From contig JAUMIR010000003.1 of assembly GCA_030847615.1 (NCBI GenBank), positions 20,465,001 through 20,529,000 of the forward strand: a stretch of DNA of 64,000 bases, in the 5' to 3' direction. This stretch comes from Gambelia wislizenii. Taxonomy: Eukaryota; Chordata; Lepidosauria; Squamata; Crotaphytidae. Below are positions 21,505-33,420 of the stretch, in pieces. Under the pieces are notes generated by a model. That model saw nothing but the letters and a program-made list of their open reading frames with translations, ran no database searches and was not told the origin of the DNA. Numbering within the stretch: the stretch's first letter is position 1; each line of letters starts with the position of its first letter. Made by a program: the position numbers and the translations under genes.

Positions 21505-22722
21505 GACATGACCAAACAATCAGAAAGAAGAGATGTAGTAATGGGAGATTTCAACCTTCCTGATATTTGTTGGAAGTCAAACTGGGGGGAAAAATGCAAG
21601 GTCCAACAAATTCCTGTCTTGCCTTGCAGATAATTTCATTATCCCGGAGGTGAAAGGGGCAACAAGAGGATCAGCTATATTAGATCTGTTCTTAACCAAT
21701 GACCGGGTTAATGGGATTGAAGTGGTGAAATCCTTAGGTGAGAGTGATCATGTTCTCCTGGAGTTTGTTATACAATGGAAAGAGGAAGTCAAGCATAGTC
21801 AAACACAAATTCCAGACTTTAAGAAAACTGATTTCAGTAAACTTTGGAAAACATTGAGTGTGGTCCTGTGGTCAGGAATACTGAAGGGAGTTCATGAGGG
21901 GAGTTTCTTAAAAGTGAGATACTGAAGGCAAAATTTCAAACAGTTCCAATTAGTAAGAAAAGTGGGAGGTGTCTAAAGAAACCAGGATGGATCTCTAAAT
22001 AACTTTCTACTAAGCTAAAATTTTAAAAAAACAACATGTGCAATAAATGAAAAAAAAAAGGGGGGGAATCACCAAAGAGCAATTCAAACATATAGTCAGC
22101 ACTTGTAGGGAGAAAGTCAGAGCTAAAAGCTAAAGCACAGAATGAGCTCAGTCTTGCTAGAGGGGTCAAAAACAATAAAAGGGGGGGGTTGGTCATGTCT
22201 ACAGCAAAAGGAAGAACAAAAAAATGGTAGGGCCAAGGTGTGGAGAAGATGGCTAAATGCTAACTGGGGACAGAGAAAGGGTGCAGAACTAATTAACACT
22301 TTCATTGTCTTGGTCTTTTTCCAGAATGAAAACAGTGTTCAGCATGGGGAAAATAGAGCAGAAGATGCAGTAGGAGAAATGTAGCACAGAACAGGTAAAG
22401 AGGTAGTATGGGAATACCTGGCCACTCTATAGAAATTCAAGTCTCCAGGGCCAGATGAACCACATCCAAGGATATTAAAAGAAGTGGCATAAGTAATCTC
22501 TGAATCACTTACAATAATCTTTCAGAATTCCTGGAGAACAGGAGAAGTCACAGCAGGCTGGAAGAGGGCAAATGTCTCCTTCTTTGGAGGTTTAAACAGA
22601 GGCTGAATGGCCATCTGTTGGAAGTGATTGTGCATTCCTGCATGGTAGGGACTTGGTCTGGATGGCCCTTATGGTCTCTTCCAATGCTATGATTCTATGA
22701 ATCTATGATTCTATGATTCCAG
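21505..22722 (+). mobile_element. CR1 LINE with endonuclease C-terminus and a large internal deletion
   Basis: The plus strand encodes VVMGDFNLPDICW (endonuclease GDFN motif) and then DLFLTNDRVNGIEVV and LGESDHVLLEF (the SDH motif). After a frameshifted linker, 22440-22570 encodes GPDEPHPRILKEVA and SWRTGEVTAGWKRANV, the start of the reverse transcriptase. At about 22572 it jumps directly to TCCTTCTTTGGAGGTTT, the end of the ORF, and finishes with CTATGATTCTATG. Most of the reverse transcriptase domain is therefore missing. Confidence 0.85.
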
Positions 22723-22735
22723 AGTACTGCTAGGA

Positions 22736-22925
22736 AAGACCTCCCTCTGCATCTGAAATGGTGGAGAATAACTGCCAATCAATGTGGAATGCGATTGGCA
22801 ATCTCTGGCCTACAGGTATTGTATTGTGAATCGCATTCATCCTAGCCAGCATAGTCAATGGTGAAAGATTATGGGAGATGCAATCCAGCAACATCCAGAG
22901 CATCACAGGTTGCCTACCTCTGGTA
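22736..22925. mobile_element. Short palindromic MITE-like repeat
   Basis: CCTAGCCAGCATAGTCAATG, the following GTGAAAGATTATGGGAGATG and CCAGCAACATCCAGAGCATC match, with divergence, the element at 48345-48436. Confidence 0.45.
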
Positions 22926-23935
22926 TAGACAGTGATAAATGATACTGTCAGTGATTTGACTTTGCTGCATCCTATGTCCAAAAGGAGTTTAAGAATTCTT
23001 CTTTTGGACAGAAGAAAGATGCTTGTACACCTTCCTGCTGGCAACTTGCATTAATGTAATGGATTGCTCTTCTTCCTTGCACTCCAGCAGTAGGTGAGAA
23101 TTGCTGCCTGCTTTTTATTGCTAAAGCTTTTCAGGAGAAAGCTCTCTGAATAGGTGACCTGCTTTTTGCCACTTCAGGAGGCAATTCAAGTTACAGGTTA
23201 CCAACAAGGTACCAAAAAAAGGAAGAAGAAAAAAGCAGCACTATAAGTTGTGCTCTGTTAGGGTGATATTTTTCATCTTTCTATTGGCCATTTCCCTCCA
23301 CTCCAGTTTATCACTGAACCTCAAAGTACCCAAAGTCCTGTAGAAGGGGGGGGGGACTAATTCGTAACACAGCAACACCTTTTAAACCTGGGACGTTTTC
23401 ATTGTTATCATTTTTTTTCCCCTAGGATTTCTTGGAAGTTTAATTATAAACTAGATACCCTGCAAGTTCCTTGCACTGGATTTCAGGAACTTTTAATATA
23501 AATTGGAGTGCCTTTTTTTATTGCCAAATCTTGCTTACTAGTATGAAGAAGTTCATAACACTCAATTCCAATTAAAAATGAAATTGAACTACAACTCCCT
23601 GGAAAGAGAACTTGATTGGGCTCAACAAGCTTTGCTTAATTTATTTCAGAAACAAAAGAATTGAATTGCTTACAGTCCAGGAAAAAAACAGCAACTTTGT
23701 ATTGTATCAGTACATAAGACAATATTTTCAAGCAAACAAATAAACACAGGGTGATTGCTCCTTAGAAGACTATATGTTTTTAAATAATGATACCACAGAA
23801 CACTCTGTGTGCAATTCCCATTAAACACTACCAGTCAACTAACACAAGGCATTAAATGTTAACAATATGCATAAATGTAAGTGTGAGTTACACTTCCTAT
23901 TTTCAAACATATTCTCATTTCCTGCCATAAGAATA
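22926..23935. other. Intronic sequence, no gene recognised
   Basis: Non-coding AT-rich DNA. It has short A and G runs near 23214 and 23347. No exon or recognised repeat. Confidence 0.45.
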
Positions 23936-24155
23936 CAAGTTAACCCCAATATCCATAGGGAATATGTTCCAAGACCCTCCCTGTGGATACCTGAAACCAT
24001 GGATAATAGGGAACACTAATATTTTCAATGAGAAGAACACCAGAAGTTGACCATAGAATCACACTGGAGGACCTAGAAATGCCTAGAGAGAACATGTATT
24101 TTTCAGGAGTTGATAAACTGTGGATACCAAGTCCGTGGATACTGGGGTCAACCTG
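23936..24155. mobile_element. Mariner/Tigger-like non-autonomous element
   Basis: TA-flanked. The left end CAAGTTAACCCCAATATCCA pairs with the right end TGGATACTGGGGTCAACCTG. Subterminal words GGATACCTGAAACC and GTGGATACCAAG are typical of Tigger/MER2-like elements. Confidence 0.7.
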
Positions 24156-25840
24156 TACACATTCATTCTCTGTTAGACTCTATAGCTGTGTCCAGAACTT
24201 TCACATCTTCTCAAAACAGGAAAAAAATAACACTTTACTTTGGATGCTTATGAAATATTAACACAAAGTGGAGATCATTTGGGGGTTTATTAGTTTGTAC
24301 AATGGTCATTCTCAGTTTATTATATATAAAAGGACACAAATGCTTAGTAGCTTTCAATGGTCGGACAACTCATTAATGGTGTATATCATGGCAGCAATAT
24401 TTGAATTAATTTGGATTTACTTATTGGTAGGCATGTATAAAATTGCACTTACCTATCCGGACAATTCAATGTACAAATTAATTTATTTCAAACCTTTTGA
24501 CAGCTTAAAAGCTTTGCAAGATCAGATACAAAGGACATTTTTAAAACAGTAGCAACAGTTCTTAATACCAAATGCATGGGTAGTATACATACCACTCTGA
24601 ACCTCATTAAGAATTGGGCTTGGCTGACTAAACTATATCTTCTAAAAGCTAGGGAAAATATTTAATTATCTGTGGAGCCAACTACTATACCTTTTGAATA
24701 CAGTCATGTTACAAATCATGCCTGTTATGGAAGCTTGAATCCTTTGGGAAGCTCATTCAGCAAAGATTTAACTAAGGTCACATTGCATTAAGATTCTTTA
24801 GAGGATTTAACTATAAAAATGATGGATCCTGTGTTATCTGTTAATTTTCCTTTGATAGAACAACAGTTGTATCCAGGGAAAGGATGACTGAATTTTTCAA
24901 TTTATCCCAGTTTTTCATGTTGCAGTCCTAAATTCATTAAGTTCCACTTCCTGTCCAGTTTTCATTTTTTGCAAATCCCCTCCCAACTACCATATGCATA
25001 TTTTGTATACATAGTTTGATTGGGGAACTTCATTCCAGTATACAGAGAAATGTGCATATTCAAGAGCAATTGTTTTTAATTGGCTGAGGAAGTGTGTATT
25101 AAGTTGGCCCACATCAAAGTGTAAATCAATTGGATCTCTCCCTCACCATTTCTAGTTGTGTTATGATAGAGTTAATAACCAGAGATAATTGCTGAGGACT
25201 TACATCTTTGTAAGTGAACTTATGTCTGCAGGAATAAGAATTGGGCAGTTCTGTAATATCCACATCCAGTAAATTACTACATAGTTCTATAGGGGGGAAA
25301 AAAATCCTGAACTGCAACTGAAAACTGCACAATTTTTGAAGACTCTTCTCAGTGGGAAGAAAATTGCTAAAATTACTTATTATAATTTCCCAGTACTCAA
25401 GTAAACATTTTTTCAACTATTTTCCAAATATTTTTGAATATTCTTTCCATCCTTACTGGGTTGCCTTTCAAGATGTTAAACAACTGGGTGCAGGATAAGT
25501 ATCAGGATGATAAATAATGGTAAAGGTGCATGTTTGTAAATGAAACTTGCTGGCAGAACAAAACAAGAATCTCATGTGGAAAATTCAGGTTAAATCAATA
25601 TCTAAGGACACAAGCAAATAAAGTTATAAACTCTGCAGAAATATAAGGACAGGCTTCACACCTTTACCCACATTAGATTTGCTTTGACACCCCACCCTAG
25701 TTCCCAAAATCTTCAGAAACAATCATATCCTGGATCGTAACTGGATGGAAAGCCACCAGGACTGGTTTATCAGCAGAGGAAGCCTGCTTGCTGGGGAGCA
25801 CCTTCACAATTGAAACCTCTCCCTTAAAATGTCTGGAAAA
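24156..25840. other. Intronic AT-rich sequence with two orphan open frames
   Basis: Open frames at 24268-24552 (plus, 94 codons, hydrophobic middle) and 25126-25416 (minus, 96 codons) have no recognisable domain. Their size is compatible with chance in AT-rich DNA. No splice sites flank them convincingly. Confidence 0.4.
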
Positions 25841-25849
25841 AAATGTTGT

Positions 25850-26036
25850 TGGTACATAAGAACATCCCTACTGTGTCAGACCAAAAGTCTATCCTGTCAT
25901 GTATTCAGTCCACACAATGGCCAATAGGTTGTTTATGGAAAGCCCCACCCTTGTCAGGACATGAATGCAAATGTACCCTCTTGCTCAATCTCTCCAGTAT
26001 CTGTTATACAGATAGCTATCAACCACCTTCCCCACT
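25850..26036. repeat. Dispersed repeat ('ACATAAGAACATCCCTACTG' type)
   Basis: TACATAAGAACATCCCTACT, GTCAGACCAAAAGTC and GGAAAGCCC...GACATGAATGCAA match a repeat I recognise as common in sauropsid genomes. Its class is uncertain. Confidence 0.5.
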
Positions 26037-26106
26037 GAATATTCCTTACCTAAGAAAACCCTATGAAATTCATGGAGTCAACTTAAGTTGGCAGGTGACT
26101 TCAAGG

Positions 26107-26148
<42 letters not shown>
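26037..26148 (+). mobile_element. 5S-SINE 3' tail plus CA/GA microsatellite
   Basis: TATTCCTTACCTAAGAAAAC and CATGGAGTCAACTTAAG, then GGTGACTTCAAGGCAC, form the 3' part of the 5S-derived SINE. It runs into (CA)n at 26107-26122 and (GA)n at 26123-26148. Confidence 0.75.
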
Positions 26149-26179
26149 CCATGACTAGTAGCCATTAATAGTTTATCCA

Positions 26180-26490
26180 TGTATTTTAACAGTCACATTT
26201 TACAACCACCATCATGATGGTGTCCATTATGACATCTTGTGATAGATAGTTCCACACCTTTCTGTGCTGTGTGAAGTACATCTTTTTAGCTTCACTGAAT
26301 GACTTTGGGTTCTAATATTATGGGAAAGAGATTAAAGGAACAACAACTTCACCCTATCAGTTTTCTCAATACCATAGATGCCTCCCCCGCTCTTTTTCCT
26401 AAGATAAACTGCTCTAAACTTAGTAACATTTCTTCATACTGGAGTGGCTCTAGCCTCCTGATAATGCTGGTTGCTCTATTCTGACTTGTC
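26180..26490 (-). repeat. Old LINE-like repeat (CR1 group)
   Basis: The plus strand reads AAACTGCTCTAAACTTAGTA, ATTTCTTCATACTGGAGTGG and CTGATAATGCTGGTTGCTCT. This is the arrangement of an old CR1-group C-terminus in reverse. Confidence 0.4.
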
Positions 26491-26534
26491 ACAATTTAGT
26501 CCCTCAGCATGCCCACAAAATTGACTCAAAACCT

Positions 26535-26702
26535 TGGATCCATTCACACTACACAATTGTAGCAGTATTATTCTGCTTTAACTGCCATGGTTCCATCCTG
26601 TGAAATCCTGGGATATGCAGTTTAGGGAGAGGAATTCTTAGCCACAGAGCTCTAGTGAGTCAACATACTACAGATTCCAGAATTCCATAGATTGGAACCA
26701 TG
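26535..26702. mobile_element. Decayed 'GGGTGCATCTACA' family MITE
   Basis: TTTAACTGCCATGGTTCCAT, AATCCTGGGATATGCAGTTT and, in reverse, CCAGAATTCCATAGATTGGA match the palindromic MITE at 44199-44516. The terminal bases are poorly preserved. Confidence 0.55.
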
Positions 26703-27375
26703 ATACCTTTTGTCAGTCCTGGGTTTTGCAAAATATGATCTGGTGGTTGCTCTGCCACATGATCTGCCCTCCAAGATATGGCTTTTCTATGCCTGTGTGC
26801 CTTTATTTGTCCACATATATCCCCTCCTGTTTCATTGCTTGTTTTTCCTTTCCTCTGTTCTTTCTGCAGTGTCACACATTAGTATGTCACCTGCTTTACT
26901 GACGCTCTGAAGTATTATACACATCAATAGCAATGCATAAAAAAGCTGCCTTTAAAAAAAGTCACAGTCTTCACACTGAGGAAACCCACGGTTCTCAGTC
27001 ACAGATATGCTTCTGTGTAAAGCTAAGCACTGTTGTCTCAGGTGTGCATGCAACTTTCAAAAAGGATGGTGGTACATGACAGACTTGAAAAGCAGCACAA
27101 ATTAATCACCATCAAGGTTAGGTCAAAGGGCACCATGATACCTGGAGATATTAGAAACCCACATAGAGTCCTGACCATGTCCTGTGCACTGAGTGAGACA
27201 GAATTTTCACCATGGAACATCTGCTCCTCCAGCTGCTAGGCACACTGTGTGGGTGGCAATGAGCTACGGCAGAGAACAGACAGAAGGAGATGCTGAAGAA
27301 ATGGCATTTGCTACAACTAGGGAGAAAAATGAAGTGGGGAAGAAAACCCTTTTAAAGAAAGGACTTTAAACAGCT
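26703..27375. other. Intronic sequence, no gene recognised
   Basis: Non-coding, apparently unique. Confidence 0.45.
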
Positions 27376-27592
27376 ATGCTGTCTTATTTTTACTGAACTG
27401 TTTTAAAAACTGCTTTTAAAATTCTTTTTAGGTCCATAATGAGGTGTATGTTTGAACATTATGAACAGTTTAATTCTGTTTTAAAATTTTGACCCTTGTT
27501 TGTCTTTAGCTATACTGCTCTTGTTTTAAATTCTAAGCTGCCTTGAGTCCCAATTTGGGGGAAAAGGCAGGGTACAGAAGAAGAAGAACCTG
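27376..27592 (+). mobile_element. L2-like LINE 3' untranslated end
   Basis: AAGCTGCCTTGAGTCCCAAT, then GGGGGAAAAGGCAGGGTA and an (AAG)n tail correspond to the L2/CR1-like 3' terminus seen reversed at 20467. Confidence 0.6.
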
Positions 27593-27648
27593 AACATAGC
27601 AGACACAGATAGAATATTGCACTTAGCTGGCTAGAGAGGCAGGGTATA

Positions 27649-27874
27649 CAGTCTGCCCTCTGTATCCATGGATTTGGCATCCATGGATTCCACCATCCAC
27701 AGGTTGAAAATATTTTTAAAAAAATCCAAGAAGCAAATCTTGATTTTTCTCCAATTTATATAAGGGGCACCATTTTACTATGCCATTGTATATAATGGGA
27801 CTTGAGCATCCACAGATTTTGGTATCTGTGGGGGGTTCTGGATCTAAACCCCAGCAGATACCAAGGACCTGCTG
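27649..27874. mobile_element. Mariner/Tigger-like MITE (MER2-type)
   Basis: Flanked by TA on both sides. The left end CAGTCTGCCCTCTGTATCC pairs with the right end GGTATCTGC...GGACCTGCTG in inverse orientation. The subterminal words CCATGGATTCCACCATCC and ATAAGGGGCACC, then TATAATGGGACTTGAGCATC, are typical of this group. The copy at 35709-35943 is its reverse. Confidence 0.8.
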
Positions 27875-27899
27875 TAGTTTTGAAAGAAGTTAAAAAGAG

Positions 27900-28240
27900 T
27901 TTGCTGCAGGCTTTAATCCATGCTGTAAATGAGCTGTCCCAGGTCCTGAATCATATTCTTGGATAGTTCCTTTGAAGTTCAAACTAAGTCCCAGCATGGA
28001 TTTCTCACCCAGCTGGCAGGAGAACCATCAGCCACACCAGCTACAATGTTGGACCTAGAAGAGGAAAGGTTTTCCAATCCATTTAGCCATGGCATTCGCT
28101 GGGCAGCACTAAGGGTAATCATAATTCCCCACAGGGTAATTGTAAGCAATGATCAGGGAGCAGTGGGGAAAAAGGTTTGATAATTGCATTTCAATTTAGG
28201 CCAAAAAAGCCATCCCTCAAAAAATTCTAAATCATGCTGT
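27900..28240. repeat. Weak 'TAGCTCCTTTAA' family similarity, otherwise unrecognised
   Basis: ATTCTTGGATAGTTCCTTTG and AGTTCAAACTAAG resemble 14003 and 6636. The remainder is unassigned. Confidence 0.3.
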
Positions 28241-28243
28241 TAT

Positions 28244-28786
28244 TGTGTGGGGTCCATGAAGAACCGACTTGTTTCCACATATTAATATGGGGAATTTTAA
28301 CTAGTTCAGTCTGCTAGCGAGAGGCTGGGTAACTACAGGATCTTTTGATCTATGTATACTAGTACTAACTGATGAGACTCACAGCCAGGAAATAAAATAG
28401 GATAATTTTTATTGAAAAATAGTCTCGGAAGCATTCACAGCAATACTTTCAAGCAACCACACGAGTGTAATGAAAGATAGCAGGAAGTATTGGGATAGAT
28501 GAATAGAGTTCGGGATGATAGGCTATACTGTATCTGTCTGATGAGCAGAGATTCATGTATAATTTGTTAATTAGAAGTTACTCTAATTTGTTAATTAGAA
28601 GTGAATTAGAAGTTAATTAGAAGTTACTCAGACAGAGCTCTGAGAATCACACAGTAGACTGACTGAGTGACGGGAGGTATGAAGGCTGTGCACACTTTGG
28701 CTGTGTTTTGGAGTAAAAATTATACTTGATATTTACCCATAAGGAGTGTTACGAGTGTCAGACAGTGTTAGGTGGAGCTCCCCACA
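28244..28786 (-). mobile_element. Solo LTR, family 1 (most complete copy)
   Basis: On the minus strand the 543-bp unit runs TGTGGGGAGCTCC to GGACCCCACACA, with short inverted TG/CA termini. It is flanked by GTTAT on the left and GTTAA on the right, a plausible 5-base target duplication with one change. It has the block AGTGTGCACAGCC, the poly(A) signal region TTTTCAATAAAAATT, and the conserved block CTAGTATACATAGATCAAAA, then GATCCTGTAGTTACCC. All three also occur at 34225-34690 and 58195-59503. A local AT-rich duplication (TTGTTAATTAGAAGT) lies at about 28559-28627. No internal retroviral genes adjoin it. Confidence 0.7.
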
Positions 28787-28914
28787 GTTAAACAATGGAA
28801 ACTCCAGCTATGCTAACAATCTCTAATTGCTGAGACATTAAGACTGATGGGCATCAAGCAACCTTCTATTGTTGAGGAGTGAGATGTGAAGGAAAATCAA
28901 TTTGCAAAGTCATG

Positions 28915-28919
28915 AGTGT

Positions 28920-28950
<31 letters not shown>

Positions 28951-29410
28951 GTATTTATTTCTATCCCATCCCTCAGCAATGCAATCGGGGTCGCTTACAA
29001 TATAAAAACTCCATACCCTTTAAAATAATATTGAATTAAAAAGATAAAAAACATATAATAATTTTTAAAGAATTCCAATGGCAGCTCAAAGGGAAAGGAC
29101 AGCTGAATCTTCGGGCCAGGATAGTTATTCAGGAAAGGCCTGCCAGAAAAGATCTCAGGTGGTAATAAAATGGATCTTGTCCGGCAGGCCATTCCATAAT
29201 CTGGGAGCTGCAGCAGAGAAGGCTCTGTGGGAGGTCACCGACAGCCTTGTTTTCCTAGGTTGTAACAGATTCCTCCCAGAGGACCGAAGAGGGTCAGATG
29301 GGAGGAGGCGATCCCGGAGGTAAGTTGGACCCAAGCCATGTAGGGCTTTAAAGGTCATAAACAACACCTTGTACTATGCTCAGAAACTAATAGGCTGATG
29401 TCTTATTGGA
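28915..29410 (-). mobile_element. L2 LINE 3' end with (AAT)n tail
   Basis: The minus strand encodes MTFKALHGLGPTYLRDRLLP, GRNLLQPRKTRLSVTSHRAF and SAAAPRLWNGLPDKI, the conserved C-terminus of the L2 ORF. The 3' terminus is TGTAAGCGACCCCG and ends in an (ATT)n tail at 28921-28951. It is 5'-truncated. Confidence 0.9.
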
Positions 29411-29414
29411 AGTA

Positions 29415-30094
29415 CAGTAGCACCCTCGTATCCACTGATTCACCATCCACTGTTTCAATTATCCATGGTTGGTGACAATGGGGTGTGTGTGGATGGGAGA
29501 GGGAGAGGGGAGTAGATCTTGCCTCCCTTTTCTCTTCCCCCAGGATGGCTCCAATGACAATGAGGGAGGTGAAGGGAGAAAAGGAGTGGAGATCTTATGG
29601 TTGGTGGCCACGGTCTCCAGAGGCCTGGGAGGCCACTGCAGTGGTGGCTGTGGCTGTGGCCGTGGTGGTGGAGAAGGAGGCCTTGGAGGCTGTTGTGGTG
29701 GCTGCACACAGTGATGTTGGTGCTGGTGTTGGAGGAGGAGGCCTATGAGGCAGCGGTGGCAGCGGTGGCAGTGGTGGTGGTGGAGAAGGAGGTAGAGGCC
29801 TAGGAGGCTGTGCCAACAGTGGTGGTGGTGGTGCAAGAGGAGGAGGAGGAGGCCTAGGATGCTGTGGCAGTGGTGGTTTGCAGAGGCAGCAGTGTTGTTT
29901 GTGGTGGTCGTGGAGGAGGAGGAGGAGGACTCGGAGGTGGTGGCCTAGGTGGGCTGGGTTGCAGTGGTGGTGGCAGCGGACTGGGCCACCAGCCTCCCTC
30001 CCTTCCTTCCTCTGCCTCCAGGGTGTTTGCTATTATCCATGGATGTCATTATCTGCAGGGGGCCCTGGAACCAAGCCTCTGCTTGGTGCTACTC
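29415..30094. mobile_element. TA-flanked DNA element with an internal GGTGGC array
   Basis: The left end CAGTAGCACCCTCGTATCC, next to TA, pairs with GGTGCTACTC next to TA at the right. Subterminal words ATTATCCATGG (left) and ATTATCCATGGATG (right) fit a Tigger-like element. At about 29600-29990 the interior is a degenerate GGTGGTGGC/GGAGGAGGA array on one strand. The several overlapping open frames (up to 125 codons, His/Pro- or Gly-rich) are repeat by-products. Confidence 0.7.
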
Positions 30095-30257
30095 TATGGG
30101 GGTGTTAGGGTTGGTAACAACCCAACACCCATCAGATTCTCGGGGACATAAAGAGAATATGAGATATATGGACATTCATGGAATATGTTTTTTTAAAAGA
30201 ACAAAGAAAAAGTCCTTTGTAAATATCACTCTTGAAGGATTGTATCATCCCATATGA

Positions 30258-30545
30258 GCCTGCCAAAGCTGCAGGGGAGGAACTTCTCTCTGTCCCAATG
30301 CCTTCACTGATAACAGTTGGTGGGAAGATGGGAAAAGGCCTTGTCTTTGGCTGCTGCCATATATTGGAACTCTCTCACTACAGAAGCTTTGAAAAGCAAT
30401 AGTTTGGAGTTTAAGCAAGGTTTAAGGCATCAAGCCTACCAGAACACCCCCCCTCGAAGTTTAAAAATGAAATTAAAAAACAAACAAACAAGAGACCTAT
30501 TTTAAAGGCTTTTCCAGGTCTCCTGTGGCTTATGGTGGGTCTTTG
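30258..30545 (+). mobile_element. L2-like LINE C-terminal fragment
   Basis: Encodes WEKALSLAAAIYWNSL and SLEFKQGLRHQAYQ, matching the end of an L2 ORF with decay. Followed by A-rich sequence. Confidence 0.6.
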
Positions 30546-32830
30546 AAGAAAAAAAAAAGTTTCCCAGGTTGTTAGAACATCCCTGCTCGAAGGGGTAAGC
30601 ACAGCAGAACCTCTTCAGGTATTAGGAGGAAGCAGAATTGCTGTCTTTGCAATAGCCACAGCACTGTTGCAACGTAGATGTCTGTAGCATCCCCATATAC
30701 TTTTATATCCATTGGAAAGAAGAGGCCCAGTTTTTGATTCACCCTTTGACATCCCACACAATCCTACCTCAATTCAAGCAATGGATAAGAATAAGGTGAG
30801 TTTAAGAGACAGAGGGTGGTGGTGGATTCCATATATGCTATTTCAACCTTCATAGAGGAACATCAGGTTAAATATTCAATAAATATAATTTCCTACCATT
30901 ACTTGTATTAGTAATTTTAGCATTACTTTTGCCTCCCAAAGATCTCTGAACAAAGATGTTTTGCAAGGTACTTGACACATGTAAAGTCTTTCAAAGCCTG
31001 TTTGACAAGAGATTATACTAGGATAAATGTGCCCATTATAGGCAACAATGCATCTGTCAGGCGTCTTACAACTTCCCCAGAAAATGGTCATCCTTCTGCC
31101 TCTTGTGTTGGAGAGGGAAAATTATAGAGATTTTGTTTAGGGGAGAGAAAAAGAAAAAAAGAAACTACAACTACAAAATGTGTGATAAAAATTTGTGTGG
31201 GTTACAACTAAAACCAGGCTTTCCATAGTGAAGGTCGTACAACCAATGTGATTTTCCTTTTAGGTATTTTCTACCTGCAGTGGTCTACCTGCAGAAAATA
31301 TAAGTGTAACTTTAAAAAAGCCATTTCCCCAAGTGTCTGTGTTGGGGAAATATGTGACCTCATAACTACCATACTGTCCCTCATTGTGCTAAGCTCATAC
31401 AAAGATTCATTTAGAGCCCCAGCATGAGCTATATTTACCCATGTTTTTGTATTCAAGCTCAGTTCATAACTGGTTTCACCTTTATCCACAAAATCAAATA
31501 ATTCTGTCAAATTAGTATAACATAAAACCCGAAACAATCCACAGCCGATGATACAGCAACATAAAAGAAGACGTCACATATCCAATTTACAGGCAATTAC
31601 ATGGTTATCAGAAATGCTGACGACATTTACTGCAACAAACACCATTTTCCAAATAATTCCATCGTATTAACATTCAGAAAGAAGTATTCCAATTTCTCCT
31701 GACTGACCAATTTGAACAAGCTGCCTCTGGCATATTTTTCTTAATGCCTCTTCACATGACCCCCCCTAAATCATGTTTCAGGCTTTTTGAGATATTTTCT
31801 TGGTGTTTAGAGGTCTGAAGTGTGAATGAGAGGATGGTATTGCCAGGAAAGCAAAGTTTGGCTCCCATTTTCTGTGTTCCCTGTCTGAGTATCTAATTCA
31901 AACTTCCCAGTTTGATGTGTCTGTGAGAGAACAGTGAAGAAGCTTATCTCTAGGGCAAATTAGGTTGCATGTTTCCTGCCAAAAAGCTTCTATCAGTATG
32001 GGCAAGGGAGTGGTGCCAACTCAGCTAGCATGGGATCCCACGAGCTTATAAGCACCCAACCTATAACTGTGCTTTGCCCTAATATCCATGTGTATCTTTT
32101 GGATACATCCCAGGATCTTAAATTCTGTGGCAGATGATGGCATCACTTGTCAAATACCAACTGTGAGTGTTTCCTGAAATCTTGATAGTGTGAAAGCCTT
32201 CCTTATCACAAACAAGGCAGAACAGCTAGATAATCAGAAATACAGAAAACTGTCATATGCCAGTTCCAAATTTTGTGGGGCTCCCCCCAGCATTGTTAAC
32301 TATGACAGGCAGCATTTGTCTAGAATCCAGAGGGGTGGGATGCTGGAAATGAAACAATACTCAATGCTGAAAAAATTACAGATGAGGGAGAGAGAGCTAT
32401 TGTCATAGGGTAAGCAGTTTTTCAGTGGCCCAAAGTCTCCTCATCAGTTATCCACTTACCTTAACCTCTCTGAGATGTTAACTAATATTCTTAGGGATCT
32501 TTCCACACCTTCTGTTCCCACCCCCTTGCTCTTGCATATCTACCAAGAGAGAAGCTAATTTAGATAAGTGTTAGCTTAGCACTCTTAAAGAGATTTCCTA
32601 CCTTTAATGGAGCTGGGTTTTTTTAATCTTTTTTTCTTTTTTGGTTTAGCCATTACTCTGTTACCTGGCCTTATACCCCCTCCCTCCAATAATTCATACT
32701 TTGGCAATATTAGGCAATTCATGAGGTGTACAGTAGACATGTCAGCCACAGATAGGTTCAAGTAAAGGTCACCCAAAGACCTAAGAAGTTGTCTTGGAAA
32801 TTCCTCAAACCCAAACACACCCGGGACAAG
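30546..32830. other. Intronic sequence with one orphan open frame
   Basis: No exon recognised. An 88-codon minus-strand frame at 31271-31537 has no recognisable domain. The region is low in recognised repeats. Confidence 0.4.
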
Positions 32831-32835
32831 ATATA

Positions 32836-33420
32836 GGTCCCATCTACATGATGAAAAATGACACGTATTTATTTGAAAGATTGGCAATCTGTGCAGACCG
32901 CTGTTCGAATAAATACCTGTCATTCAAAGGGAATGGCACAAAACTTGGCTTTAAGTCCATGTCTGGTGGATCCAGGGCTTCAAACGTTCCTCCATCTATA
33001 CACTCCCATTCGTACACATAGAAATAGTCAGTGCAATTTGGTTGGCTGGCCAAGTGGAGGGGGCAGGGCTAAAAAGGAGGAGAATCAGCAGTGCCCACCA
33101 TGCTGGATTCCTAGCAACATGAAGGCAAGGTAGGTCTGTTAAACGGCAAATTTTTACTTTTTGTTTTTGTTTTTATGTTTTAGCGTTACTACATGATTAC
33201 AGCTGTCCGTAATCATGGCAACTTTTTACCAAAAAAAAAAAAAGGAGTGGGAAATTTAAAATCGCTGCTTGGATCACTCACTCCGGCCAGCTGGGCAAGG
33301 GGGGGAGGTCAAATGGATTTTAGGGGGGATTTTTATCATGTAGACAGATTGTACACATTTGTACAACTGCCTTTTCAAATGTTTTACCCCTATACAGATT
33401 TTCGTCGTGTAGACAGGACC
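32836..33420. mobile_element. Harbinger-like non-autonomous DNA element
   Basis: The left end GGTCCCATCTACATGATGAA and the right end (reverse complement) GGTCCTGTCTACACGACGAA form a clear TIR. The interior is A/T-rich with a CCAAGTGGAGGGGGCAGG block. No transposase is encoded. Confidence 0.75.

Noticed and set aside
29455..29836. His/Pro-rich and Gly/Val-rich open frames up to 125 codons
   Set aside because: Low-complexity translation of the GGTGGC array, open in several frames; no start context or splice sites.
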